The position numbers and the translations under genes are program-made. 64,000 bases of DNA, taken from Roseiarcus sp963767245 (GTDB lineage Bacteria; Pseudomonadota; Alphaproteobacteria; Rhizobiales; Beijerinckiaceae). The stretch's first letter is position 1. Each line of letters opens with the position of its first letter. Location of the stretch: positions 124,001 through 188,000 of the forward strand of contig CAVYDG010000011.1 in assembly GCA_963767245.1 (NCBI GenBank). Reading direction: 5' to 3'. The notes below the pieces were generated by a model. The model did not search any database. It worked only from the letters and a program-made list of their open reading frames with translations, and was not told the origin of the DNA. Positions 47,059 through 55,882 of the stretch are shown here, one piece after another.

Positions 47059-48513
47059 CTATTCGGCGGGCGCGCGCCTCATGGCGAAGACAACCTTGGG
47101 CACCAGAAACGCCGTCGCGGCGACCATGAGCGCAATCGCGAACATCGAGACGAAGGTCGCGTGAAGCGACTGTTCGAGCGCCGCCCGCAGCCCCGCGTCG
47201 GCGGCGGCCGAACCCCGCTCCAACAGCTGCCGAAGCTCATCCGAGGTGACTGTGGCGCCGGAGCGCAGAAGGCCGAAATTGAGCACGGCGCCGAACAATG
47301 TCGCCCCGAAGGTGCTGCCGAGGCTGCGCGCGAACAGGAAGGACGCGGTCACGCTGCCGCGCTCGGACCAGTCGACGATTTCCTGGATCAGGATGATCGA
47401 GGCGCTCGACAGGAGGCCCATGCCGAGCCCGATGACGAGCGATCCAAGCCCGGCGACGATCGGCGACGTCTCAGCGGTCAGGACGACGAACGCGACCGCC
47501 CCGGCGGGGACGAGAAGGCCGCCTGTGCGCAGGACCGGACGGACGCCGAACCGCTTGAAGAAGCGCACGCCGAAGGTGGCGCCGACCGGCCATCCCAGCA
47601 CCATCGCCGAGAGGGCGAAGCCGGCGATGAGCGGCAAATCCCCCATCACCCCCTGAACGAACATGGGCAGAAACGTCGTGAGCCCGATCATCACCATGCC
47701 GGAGAGCAGCGACGCGCCGTTGGCGGCGGCGATCGGCCTCCTGCCCCAAAGCTCGAGCGAGATCATCGGCTCCGGCGACCGGCGCTCCTGGATCACGAAC
47801 AGGACGACTGCGACCGCCGCGACGGCGGTGATGAGAGAGATCTCGAACCGGCCCGAGGTCGAAAACGCGGTCAGATCGGCCATGATCGCGGCGATGGCGA
47901 TGGTGAACACGGCGGCGCTCAAGTGATCGATCCGGCCAGCCCGGCGGGCGCGGTTCTCGTGCAGAAAGGCCAGGAATCCCGCCGCCGCGAGCGCCCCGAT
48001 CGGCAGGTTCATCCAGAAGATCCAGGCCCAGGAGAAGTGCTGGATGATGAGGCCGCCGGCCAACGGTCCAAGCACCGCCGACAGCGCCCAGACGCTCGCC
48101 AGCCAGCCCTGGATCTTGGCCCGCTCATGGGCGGAATAGAGGTCGCCGACGATGGTCATCGCCACCGGCTGGACCGCGCCGGCGCCGACCCCCTGGGCCA
48201 GCCGGAAGGCGATCAGCGACGGCATCGACCACGCGAACCCGCACAGGATCGAGCCAAAGAGGAAGATCGCGATCCCGGCCAGCATCACCGTCTTGCGGCC
48301 GATGCTGTCGGCGAGCTTGCCGAACACCATGGTGGTCGCGGTCTGGGTCAGAAGGAAGGCCGAGAACACCCAGCTGTAAAGCGGCAAGCCCCCGAGCTGG
48401 CCGACGATCTGTGGCATCGCGGTCGAGACGATCGTCGCCTCGATCGCGATCATGAAATTCGCCGCCATGACGGCGGCGAGCACGAGCGGTCGGTGAGTGG
48501 CAAGGGGAGTCAT
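47059..48513 (-). CDS. MFS multidrug transporter, DHA2 type
   Basis: 484 residues with 14 predicted membrane helices. Motif A GKLADSIGRKTVMLAGIA, motif C region WALSAVLGPLAGGLIIQ and IVSTAMPQIVGQLGGLPLYS are DHA2 signatures. It exports drugs with protons across the inner membrane. It is convergent with the RpiR gene, whose stop is six bases away. No regulator gene is adjacent. Confidence 0.92.
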   Translation of the reverse strand: MTPLATHRPLVLAAVMAANFMIAIEATIVSTAMPQIVGQLGGLPLYSWVFSAFLLTQTATTMVFGKLADSIGRKTVMLAGIAIFLFGSILCGFAWSMPSLIAFRLAQGVGAGAVQPVAMTIVGDLYSAHERAKIQGWLASVWALSAVLGPLAGGLIIQHFSWAWIFWMNLPIGALAAAGFLAFLHENRARRAGRIDHLSAAVFTIAIAAIMADLTAFSTSGRFEISLITAVAAVAVVLFVIQERRSPEPMISLELWGRRPIAAANGASLLSGMVMIGLTTFLPMFVQGVMGDLPLIAGFALSAMVLGWPVGATFGVRFFKRFGVRPVLRTGGLLVPAGAVAFVVLTAETSPIVAGLGSLVIGLGMGLLSSASIILIQEIVDWSERGSVTASFLFARSLGSTFGATLFGAVLNFGLLRSGATVTSDELRQLLERGSAAADAGLRAALEQSLHATFVSMFAIALMVAATAFLVPKVVFAMRRAPAE

Positions 48514-48626
48514 CGGAAGGGATTCTTGGGAGGTTGGCGCCGTCTTTAGGGCAGAAGACGCGCCGGCGCCAGTCGCGTTCGCGTGATGAGGCCGAGCGGC
48601 GCGCGAGCAAGACCCTACCTAACGCC

Positions 48627-49031
48627 TCAAGGGAGCGTTTTTGCGTCGGTGGCCCGCAGGAGGCGATCCATCGTCAGGATCGGCGTATCAGCCGCCTTGG
48701 CGTAGGCGTAATGGAAGCAATCAAGATTGCTGAGCGCTCGTTTTCCAAGACCATGTTTCTCGGCGACGGCGACGGCGAGCGCCAGAACGTCGTTCGGACG
48801 TCCCGGCTCGCGCAGCGCGATGTTGCGGTCTTCGAGCCATTCGGCGACGACGCGCCCGGCTTTGCTGAACGGGCAATTGAACTGCCCGGGCCGGGAGAGG
48901 ACGATCGCCGCCTCCCAGGCGGCGAGCGTCGACGTCCAAGGGTCCGCTGCCCTTGCAAGCGCTGTCGCATAGGCCGGCGCGCTGTCTTCGCGAGCGATGA
49001 GCGACACGATCGCGCAGGCGTCGATGTACAT
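48627..49031 (-). CDS. vapC: VapC-type PIN-domain toxin
   Basis: 134 residues. MYIDACAIVSLIAREDSAPA carries the first PIN Asp, EAAIVLSRP the Glu, ALSNLDCFHYAYAKAADTPI the second Asp, and LTMDRLLRAT the third. A magnesium-dependent RNase that cuts tRNA or mRNA. Its ATG lies one base beyond the vapB stop, so the pair is coupled. Confidence 0.9.
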   Translation of the reverse strand: MYIDACAIVSLIAREDSAPAYATALARAADPWTSTLAAWEAAIVLSRPGQFNCPFSKAGRVVAEWLEDRNIALREPGRPNDVLALAVAVAEKHGLGKRALSNLDCFHYAYAKAADTPILTMDRLLRATDAKTLP

Positions 49032-49032
49032 T

Positions 49033-49287
49033 TCAGTCGCCGCTCGTCAGATCGTGATCGAGGTCGTGATAGGCCTCCGGCGGAACGGATCTGCGATTTT
49101 TCGGAAAACTCAAGCCGTGACGCTTGAGGATCCTTTCGGCGGCGTCGCTCGGATCCTCCCGCGCCACACGTGTAGAGATCGCCTCCCGCAACGCCAGGAT
49201 GACCGCCTCGGTTACGGTCGTGTCGTCGAGCTTGGCCAGCCGCCTGGCGAGAAGGTCGGCTTCCGGATTGCGGATGCTGAGGGTCAT
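49033..49287 (-). CDS. vapB: VapB-type antitoxin
   Basis: 84 residues from ATG 49287: MTLSIRNPEADLLARRLAKL, TVTEAVILALREAISTRVAR. It matches the Rv0623-like (PSK) antitoxins with an N-terminal RHH-type DNA-binding domain. The C-terminal tail (RRSVPPEAYHDLDHDL) should wrap the VapC toxin. A longer frame upstream lacks a good start. Third toxin-antitoxin unit of the window. Confidence 0.87.
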   Translation of the reverse strand: MTLSIRNPEADLLARRLAKLDDTTVTEAVILALREAISTRVAREDPSDAAERILKRHGLSFPKNRRSVPPEAYHDLDHDLTSGD

Positions 49288-49451
49288 GTATGGCTCCACA
49301 CGTATCGCAACTATAGGCAATACACCGAACTCTTGCAAGACCGCCGCCATGTCGACAGCGGACAAGATCCAATTCAACCAAACTTCCGCCGGTCGCTGTT
49401 CCGGCCCATCCAATTCTGCGCTAGCGTTCCCGCCTTGAGGAGCAGACGCCA

Positions 49452-50402
49452 ATGCAGCTTCGCCAACTCGGCCGCACCGATCTTTCCATCGCGCCCCTCG
49501 TGCTCGGCGGCAATGTGTTCGGCTGGACGGCCGACAAGAAACGCTCGTTCGCTGTGCTCGACCGGTTTGACGCCGCCGGCCTCAACGCCATCGACACCGC
49601 CAACTCTTATTCCACCTGGGTCCCGGGCAACGAGGGCGGCGAATCCGAGACCATCATCGGCGAATGGATGAAGGCGCGTGGGAACCGCAGCCGCATCATT
49701 GTCGTCACCAAGGTCGGCTCGCCGATGGGGAAGGGCAAGGAGGGCCTCAAGGCCCGCTACATCGAGGAGGCGGCCGAAGCCTCGCTGAAGCGGCTTCAGA
49801 CCGACGCGATCGACCTCTATCTCTCCCACTGGCCCGATATCGCGACGCCGTTCGAGGAGACGCTCGGGGCCTATCAGCGCCTGATCGAGAAGGGCAAGGT
49901 CCGCTGGTGCGGCGCCTCGAACCTCACCGTTCCGCTGCTCGCCGCGGCGCTCGCGGCGGCAAAAAAACGCGGCGGCCCGCGCTACGAAGTTCTGCAGCCG
50001 GAATACAATCTTGCCGACCGCAGGGAGTTCGAATCCGGGCTCGCCGACCTCTGCGTCCGCGAAGAGATCGGCGTCATCACCTATTTCAGCCTCGCCAAGG
50101 GGTTTCTGTCAGGCAAATACCGCGGCGAGGCCGATCTCGCCGCGAGCGCTCGCGCCGGCGGGGTCAAGCCCTATCTCAATCCGCGCGGGTTTCGCATCCT
50201 CGACGCGCTGGACCAGGTCGCCGCCGAGCGCAAGGCGAAGCCCGCCGAGGTCGCGCTCGCCTGGATCATGGCGCGGCCGGGCGTCACCGCGCCGATCGCC
50301 AGCGCCACCTCGGTCGAGCAGGTCGAAAGCCTCGTCCGCGCGACCGAGCTCAAGCTGACTCCCGCCGACATGACCGCGCTGGACAAGGCGAGCGCGTCCT
50401 AG
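49452..50402 (+). CDS. Aldo/keto reductase
   Basis: 316 residues. Triosephosphate-barrel enzyme with catalytic Asp48 and Tyr53 (DTANSYSTW), Lys in IIVVTKVGSPMG and His in LYLSHWPDIATP. The NADPH-binding end reads TAPIASATSVEQVESLVRAT. It reduces aldehydes and ketones; the group includes YajO and YghZ relatives. ATG 49452 follows GAGGAG. It is divergent from vapBC with 164 bases between. Confidence 0.92.
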   Translation: MQLRQLGRTDLSIAPLVLGGNVFGWTADKKRSFAVLDRFDAAGLNAIDTANSYSTWVPGNEGGESETIIGEWMKARGNRSRIIVVTKVGSPMGKGKEGLKARYIEEAAEASLKRLQTDAIDLYLSHWPDIATPFEETLGAYQRLIEKGKVRWCGASNLTVPLLAAALAAAKKRGGPRYEVLQPEYNLADRREFESGLADLCVREEIGVITYFSLAKGFLSGKYRGEADLAASARAGGVKPYLNPRGFRILDALDQVAAERKAKPAEVALAWIMARPGVTAPIASATSVEQVESLVRATELKLTPADMTALDKASAS

Positions 50403-50692
50403 CCAGGCGAGTTGGAAAGCGCGAGGCGAGTTGCGCCACAACCGAGCCATGCGCCCCGGACATGCGCGGGGGGCCCGGAGCGCGGGTCGGGGCAAGATTG
50501 TGTTATGACAACGAATGTTCCCTGTTCCTGTCAATAATTCTCCCTGTTCCGGTTCGAAAACTGCGCTGTTCCGAGGCAGGAATCGCGGCGGCGGCCGCGG
50601 GCGAAAATCCATGCACGCAGCGCATGGCGTCGCCTTTCCGACATCATCACGCCGCAATTCGACGCTCGCGCCCGGGCGGCTCGCCTCGGCGA
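50403..50692. other. Intergenic region with a degenerate CCTGTTCC repeat
   Basis: 290 bases between convergent genes. Bases 50515-50580 contain three loosely spaced TTCCCTGTTCC-like units. This resembles a degraded repeat seen in other Hyphomicrobiales. No gene recognised. Confidence 0.4.
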
Positions 50693-52369
50693 CTATCCCT
50701 TCGCCGAATGATCCTCGCGCAACTCCCGGCGCAGGATCTTGCCGACATTGGTCTTCGGCAGCGTGTCGCGAAATTCCACCTGATGGGGGATTTTGTACCC
50801 GGTCAGGTTTTTCCGCGCGTAGGCGATCAGGTCCGCGTCGGTCAGCGCCTTGTCCTTGCGCACCACCACGACCTTGACCGCCTCCCCGGTCTTCGGGTGG
50901 GGAATGCCGACTACGCCGACCTCCAGCACCCCCGGATGGGTCATCAACACCTCTTCGATCTCGTTCGGATAGACGTTGAAGCCGGAGACATTGATCATGT
51001 CCTTCTTGCGATCGACGATGAACACATAGCCGCGCTCGTCGACGCGGGCGATGTCGCCGGTGCGCAGGTAGCCGTCGGCGGTCATCACCTTGGCGGTCTC
51101 GTCAGGCATGTTCCAATAGCCCGTCATCACCTGCGGGCCATGAATGCACAATTCGCCGGGCTCGCCGGGATTGACGTCGCGCCCGTCGTCGTCGCGGACA
51201 GCGATGTCGGTCGAGGGCAGCGGCAGGCCGATCGCGCCGGTAAAGTCTTCGATGGTCAACGGATTGGCGATCGCGGCGGGCGAGGTCTCGGTCAGACCAT
51301 AGGCTTCGATCAACGGCTTGCCGGTCAGCGATTTCCACCGCTCGGCGACCGCGCGCTGCACCGCCATGCCGCCGCCGATCGCCAGAGTGAGGCGCGAGAA
51401 GTCGAGGCGGACAAAATCCGGAGTGTTGAGGAGCGCATTGAACAGCGTGTTGACGCCGGTCATGACGGTGCAGGGCGTCCGCCGCAAATCCTTGATGAGG
51501 GCCGGGATGTCGCGCGGATTGGCGATGAGCAGGTTCGACGCGCCGATCATCACCGGGACGAAGCAGTTCGCCTGCAGCGCGAACACGTGATAGAGCGGCA
51601 GCGCCGCGAGGAACGTGTCGCCCGCCGGACTTATGGCGTTGGCGACCCAGGCGTGCACCTGCTGCAGATTGGCGATCATGTTGCGATGGGTCAGCATCGC
51701 CCCCTTGGGCACGCCGGTCGTCCCGCCGGTATATTGCAGGAATGCGATGTCGGCCGGCCCGACCTGGGCCTCCGTGAACGCCTGCGCCCTGCCGAGGTCG
51801 AGCGCGCGATTGAAGCGCTCCGCCTGATCGAGGCGAAAAGCGGGAACTGCGCGCCGGACATGGCGCAAGACGAGATTGACGATGTGCCCCCGCGCGCCGC
51901 CCAAGAGATCGCCGACGCCGGTGACGACGACGGCCTTGACCGCCGTGCCGCCGATCGCCTTCTCCAGCGTATTGGCGAAATTCTCCAAGACCACGATCGC
52001 TTCCGCCCCCAAATCGGCAAGCTGATGCTTAAGCTCGCGGGGCGAGTAGAGCGGGTTGCAGTTGACGACGATGCAGCCGGCGCGCAGCGCCCCGAACAAG
52101 GCGATTGGATATTGCAGCAGGTTCGGCAGCATCAATGCGACGCGAGCGCCGGGCTTCAGGCCAACGACCTTCTGCAGGTAAGCCCCGAACGCGCGCGACT
52201 TCTCATCCAGTTCGCCATACGAGACCGCCTTGCCCATGCTGATGAAGGCGGTCCGGGGGCGAAACTCAGCGACGCTCGCGGCAAAAAACTCGCCGAGCGA
52301 ACGAAACGCATTCGGGTCGATCTCGGCCGGCACGCCCCCGGGATAGGACTTGAGCCAGATCCGTTCCAT
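50693..52369 (-). CDS. fadD: Long-chain fatty-acid-CoA ligase
   Basis: 558 residues. AMP-binding P-loop LQYTGGTTGVPKGAMLTHRN near 218-237, the A5 motif EAYGLTETSPAA, the A7 motif GYLRTGDIARVDERGY and the final Lys in LPKTNVGKILRRELR. It activates long-chain fatty acids with ATP and CoA at the inner membrane for beta-oxidation, linking it to the genes at 9899-13357. ATG 52369. Confidence 0.93.
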   Translation of the reverse strand: MERIWLKSYPGGVPAEIDPNAFRSLGEFFAASVAEFRPRTAFISMGKAVSYGELDEKSRAFGAYLQKVVGLKPGARVALMLPNLLQYPIALFGALRAGCIVVNCNPLYSPRELKHQLADLGAEAIVVLENFANTLEKAIGGTAVKAVVVTGVGDLLGGARGHIVNLVLRHVRRAVPAFRLDQAERFNRALDLGRAQAFTEAQVGPADIAFLQYTGGTTGVPKGAMLTHRNMIANLQQVHAWVANAISPAGDTFLAALPLYHVFALQANCFVPVMIGASNLLIANPRDIPALIKDLRRTPCTVMTGVNTLFNALLNTPDFVRLDFSRLTLAIGGGMAVQRAVAERWKSLTGKPLIEAYGLTETSPAAIANPLTIEDFTGAIGLPLPSTDIAVRDDDGRDVNPGEPGELCIHGPQVMTGYWNMPDETAKVMTADGYLRTGDIARVDERGYVFIVDRKKDMINVSGFNVYPNEIEEVLMTHPGVLEVGVVGIPHPKTGEAVKVVVVRKDKALTDADLIAYARKNLTGYKIPHQVEFRDTLPKTNVGKILRRELREDHSAKG

Positions 52370-52608
52370 CTCGTCCTCGTCGTCAACCGGTCATCGCCCA
52401 TCGGCCGGCGACGGCCGCCGGCGAACGAATCTGGCGATCGTAGTTGACCCGGAGGTTCCCGGCGAGGCCCGCTCTCACATCCTGTCATTCCCGCGAGCCG
52501 CGGGAATTGAGCGCGCCGCAGCGGCAAGTCTGCATACCCGCATTCGCGGGGATGACAATGTCGGCGGGAAGTCGCGCGGACGGCCGCCCGGGGCGGACTC
52601 CCTTCGAA

Positions 52609-53304
52609 CTACAGCAGCGCCTTCTTGGGGTCGCCGACCATGAACTCGCGGGTGTCAGCGTCGACCGAATTCAGCAAATCGTGAATGAATTTGTCCTGAA
52701 CCTTGAAGCTCACTTCCGGCGGGAGGCCAAGGGTCGATACCCGGAACAACGCGCCGTCGGGGATCCATCCCCTCAGGCCGTATTGCAGCTTCAGCCCCTG
52801 GCGGGCCCAATTGCTGTTCGAATTGTCGTAGCCGATCCGCATCCAATAGCTGATCGGCTCGACCCGGTCCTCGCGCGCGGCAACGAGCCGGGTGACTTTG
52901 AGCGGCGGGGCGGAGGGGGAGTAGGCGAGCCTGGCCGAGCTCGTGCCCGACACGCGGAACCCCTGGGCGGTGTAGCACACTTCCGGATGATGCAGCTGAA
53001 GGCGGTCGCTCTGGCTCTCGCCATAAGCCACCATCAGCATCACGATATGTCCCTCCGGGTCGACAAAGCCGCGCGACGCCTCCTGGTTGTAGACCTCGCG
53101 TTCGAGCGAGTCCGGGGGCGCAGGCGCGACGACGTTCAATCCTTCGACCGCCTTCCAGTCGCCGAACGCGGTCGGCAGGCGCTTGTCGATATCGAACACG
53201 TCGTGCGTGCGCGCCATCAGCTTGTGCGGCGTCATCGCGACTGCGAGCAGCATCGCCGCCAGCATCGCGACGCAGGCGAGGAGAATATTGGTCGAACGCG
53301 CCAT
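52609..53304 (-). CDS. epsI: Exosortase-associated EpsI protein
   Basis: 231 residues. N-terminal membrane helix (MARSTNILLACVAMLAAMLL), then the EpsI/DUF3485 core: DIDKRLPTAFGDWKAVEGLN, LQLHHPEVCYTAQGFRVSGT and RIGYDNSNSNWARQGLKLQY. EpsI is usually next to or fused with the exosortase that processes PEP-CTERM proteins and with exopolysaccharide genes. Here it stands alone, with a fatty-acid-CoA ligase downstream and a divergent aldehyde dehydrogenase upstream. Its presence fits the three PEP-CTERM proteins in the window. Confidence 0.9.
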   Translation of the reverse strand: MARSTNILLACVAMLAAMLLAVAMTPHKLMARTHDVFDIDKRLPTAFGDWKAVEGLNVVAPAPPDSLEREVYNQEASRGFVDPEGHIVMLMVAYGESQSDRLQLHHPEVCYTAQGFRVSGTSSARLAYSPSAPPLKVTRLVAAREDRVEPISYWMRIGYDNSNSNWARQGLKLQYGLRGWIPDGALFRVSTLGLPPEVSFKVQDKFIHDLLNSVDADTREFMVGDPKKALL

Positions 53305-53549
53305 ATCGGGCTCCGGTTCGCGCCGAACTCGCGCGCGAGGTTGTGTAGATAGTCGCTGAAAGCGCCCGGCGCAACGCCGGCCACTTGGGCCTCATGGACG
53401 CGAAAAAGGGCGGTCGCGCGGATAAATCTGGCCGAAATCGTGGAGCGGTGGCCCTGGTCACGAGGTCGGGCTTGCCGGACGGCCCGAATTGGGGTCGAAG
53501 GGGAGGCTTCGCGGCCCCGCCCGCGATCCGGCAAGGGATGAGGCGAACG

Positions 53550-55052
53550 ATGGCTAGCGACGACGTGCTCGAACGCGCGGGGCTCACCGCGGCGGATCTT
53601 CGCGGCGGCTCGCTCTCCGTCCGCTCGCCGATCGATGGGGCCGAAATCGCCCGCGTCCGCGAGACGCCGCCCGGCGACATGCCGGCGGTCATCGAGCGGG
53701 CGCGCAACGCCTTTCTCGCCTGGCGCGAGGTTCCGGCGCCCCGCCGGGGCGAGCTGGTGCGCCTCCTCGGCGAGGAACTGCGCGCATCGAAAGAGGCGCT
53801 GGGCGCCCTCGTCACCCTCGAGGTCGGCAAGATCGTGTCCGAGGGCCTGGGCGAAGTGCAGGAGATGATCGACATCTGCGATTTCGCCGTCGGCCTGTCG
53901 CGGCAATTGCACGGGCTCGTCATCGCTTCGGAGCGCCCCGGCCATCGGATGGCGGAGACCTGGCATCCGATGGGCCCCTGCGCGATCATTTCGGCGTTCA
54001 ATTTCCCGGTCGCCGTCTGGTCCTGGAACGCCGCGCTCGCGCTGGTCTGCGGCGATCCGGTGATCTGGAAACCGTCGGAGAAAACGCCGCTCTCGGCGCT
54101 GGCGACGATGAAAATCCTCGACCGCGCGATTCTGCGCTTTGGCCCCGACGCGCCCGAAGGTCTCGCCCAGATCGTCATCGGCGGCCCAGAGATCGGCGAA
54201 GCGCTGGTCGCCTCGAAGCACGTGCCGATCGTCTCGGCCACCGGTTCGACCCGGATGGGTTCGGTCGTCGGCCCAAAGGTCGCCGCCCGGTTCGGCCGCC
54301 CGATCCTCGAGCTCGGCGGCAACAACGCCATGATCGTTGCCCCCTCCGCCGATCTCAACCTGGCGATGCGGGCGATCGTCTTCTCCGCCGTCGGCACGGC
54401 GGGGCAGCGCTGCACCTCGCTCCGAAGGCTCATCGTCCACCGCTCGATCCGCGCCGACCTCACCCATCGCCTGGTCAAGGCCTATTCGAGCCTCAAGGTC
54501 GGCGATCCGCGCACGGACGGCACGCTGGTCGGTCCCCTGATCGACCATGCCGCGCGCGACAAGATGCAGGCGGCGCTCAAGCGCGCCAAGGCCGAGGGGG
54601 GAATCATCCACGGCGGCGGAACGGTCGCCGCAGGGGCGCCGAACGGCGGCGCCTATGTCGAGCCGGCGATCGTCGAAATGCCGGGGCAGAGCGACGTCGT
54701 GCGCGAGGAGACCTTCGCTCCGATCCTTTATACACTGGGCTACGAGAACCTCGACGAGGCGCTGGCGATCCACAACGACGTGCCGCAGGGCCTGTCGTCG
54801 TCGATTTTCACCGTCAATATGCGCGAGGCGGAGACGTTCCTTTCCGCCACCGGCTCCGACTGCGGCATCGCCAATGTCAATATCGGCCCGTCGGGGGCCG
54901 AGATCGGCGGCGCGTTCGGCGGCGAAAAGGAGACCGGCGGCGGACGCGAGAGCGGCTCCGACGCCTGGAAATCCTACATGCGACGGCAGACGAGCACGGT
55001 GAACTATTCCCCGAAATTGCCGCTGGCGCAGGGCGTGAGGTTCGACTTCTAG
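53550..55052 (+). CDS. Aldehyde dehydrogenase, ALDH7 / AmaB type
   Basis: 500 residues. Catalytic Cys288 in GTAGQRCTSLRR, general base Glu in LELGGNNAMIV near 254, NAD-binding SATGSTRMGSVVGP and the ALDH7 ending ETGGGRESGSDAWKSYMRRQ. The family oxidises L-piperideine-6-carboxylate (alpha-aminoadipate semialdehyde) in lysine breakdown. ATG 53550 has GAGG six bases upstream; ATG 53538 is weaker. It precedes the DJ-1/PfpI and FAD oxidoreductase genes on the same strand but with gaps of 67 and 76 bases. Confidence 0.9.
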   Translation: MASDDVLERAGLTAADLRGGSLSVRSPIDGAEIARVRETPPGDMPAVIERARNAFLAWREVPAPRRGELVRLLGEELRASKEALGALVTLEVGKIVSEGLGEVQEMIDICDFAVGLSRQLHGLVIASERPGHRMAETWHPMGPCAIISAFNFPVAVWSWNAALALVCGDPVIWKPSEKTPLSALATMKILDRAILRFGPDAPEGLAQIVIGGPEIGEALVASKHVPIVSATGSTRMGSVVGPKVAARFGRPILELGGNNAMIVAPSADLNLAMRAIVFSAVGTAGQRCTSLRRLIVHRSIRADLTHRLVKAYSSLKVGDPRTDGTLVGPLIDHAARDKMQAALKRAKAEGGIIHGGGTVAAGAPNGGAYVEPAIVEMPGQSDVVREETFAPILYTLGYENLDEALAIHNDVPQGLSSSIFTVNMREAETFLSATGSDCGIANVNIGPSGAEIGGAFGGEKETGGGRESGSDAWKSYMRRQTSTVNYSPKLPLAQGVRFDF

Positions 55053-55119
55053 CTGAAAGTTCAATGAGCCGTACCGGATTCGATACGGCTTCATCGACGG
55101 GCGAGGAAAGGAGCGGGAT

Positions 55120-55806
55120 ATGAAAGTCCTAATGGTTCTTACTTCCCACGATCAGCTCGGCAACACGGGTCGCAAGACCGGCTTCTGGCTGGAGGAGCTC
55201 GCCGCGCCTTACTATGTCTTCAAAGATTCTGGCGCTGAGATTACCCTTGCATCGCCGAAGGGCGGTCGCCCGCCGCTCGATCCCAAGAGCAACGAGCCGG
55301 ACTTCCAGACCGACATCACCCGGCGGTTTGAAAAGGACGCCGCCGCAAACGCTCAGCTGGACAGGACGGTGCGCCTCGATAGCGTCAGGCAGGATGACTA
55401 CGACACCGTCTTCTACCCTGGCGGCCATGGGCCGATGTGGGATCTGGCCGAGGATAAGAACTCGATCAAGTTGCTGGAATCTTTCGTGGCCGCCGGCAAG
55501 ACGTTCGCTGTGGTCTGCCACTCGACTGGCGCGCTGCACCACGTCAAGACCCCGAATGGCAAGTTGCTTGTCGAGGGCAAGACCGTGACTGGCTTCACCA
55601 ACGGCGAGGAAGAGGCAGTCGGATTGACGAAGGTGGTGCCTTTCCTTGTCGAGGACGAAATGATGAACCTCGGCGCTGCTTTCTCCAAGGTCAAGGACTG
55701 GGGAGTTCATACGGTCGCTGACGGCCAGTTGATCACCGGCCAGAATCCAGCGTCGTCGGGCCCCGCCGCGAGACTTCTCATCGACACGTTAAACAAGAAG
55801 AAGTAG
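55120..55806 (+). CDS. DJ-1/PfpI-family protein (type 1 glutamine amidotransferase-like)
   Basis: 228 residues. VLTSHDQLGNTGRKTGFWLE, the nucleophile Cys133 in FAVVCHSTGALHH, and FYPGGHGPMWDLAE are typical of the Hsp31/YhbO/class-I GATase-like group that acts as glyoxalase III, deglycase or chaperone. AAAGGAG lies before ATG 55120. No signal peptide. Nothing in the context selects one activity. Confidence 0.9.
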   Translation: MKVLMVLTSHDQLGNTGRKTGFWLEELAAPYYVFKDSGAEITLASPKGGRPPLDPKSNEPDFQTDITRRFEKDAAANAQLDRTVRLDSVRQDDYDTVFYPGGHGPMWDLAEDKNSIKLLESFVAAGKTFAVVCHSTGALHHVKTPNGKLLVEGKTVTGFTNGEEEAVGLTKVVPFLVEDEMMNLGAAFSKVKDWGVHTVADGQLITGQNPASSGPAARLLIDTLNKKK

Positions 55807-55882
55807 CGACCGGAGACCGCTTTGACCCGGGAGGCGCCGACATGCGCGTCTCCGTTGCGCCCATTGTGACGGTGGCGACTTA

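Noticed and set aside
49664..52447. A 927-codon plus-strand frame across the aldo/keto reductase and fadD
   Set aside because: It runs out of frame with one true gene and antisense to the other; no domain seen.
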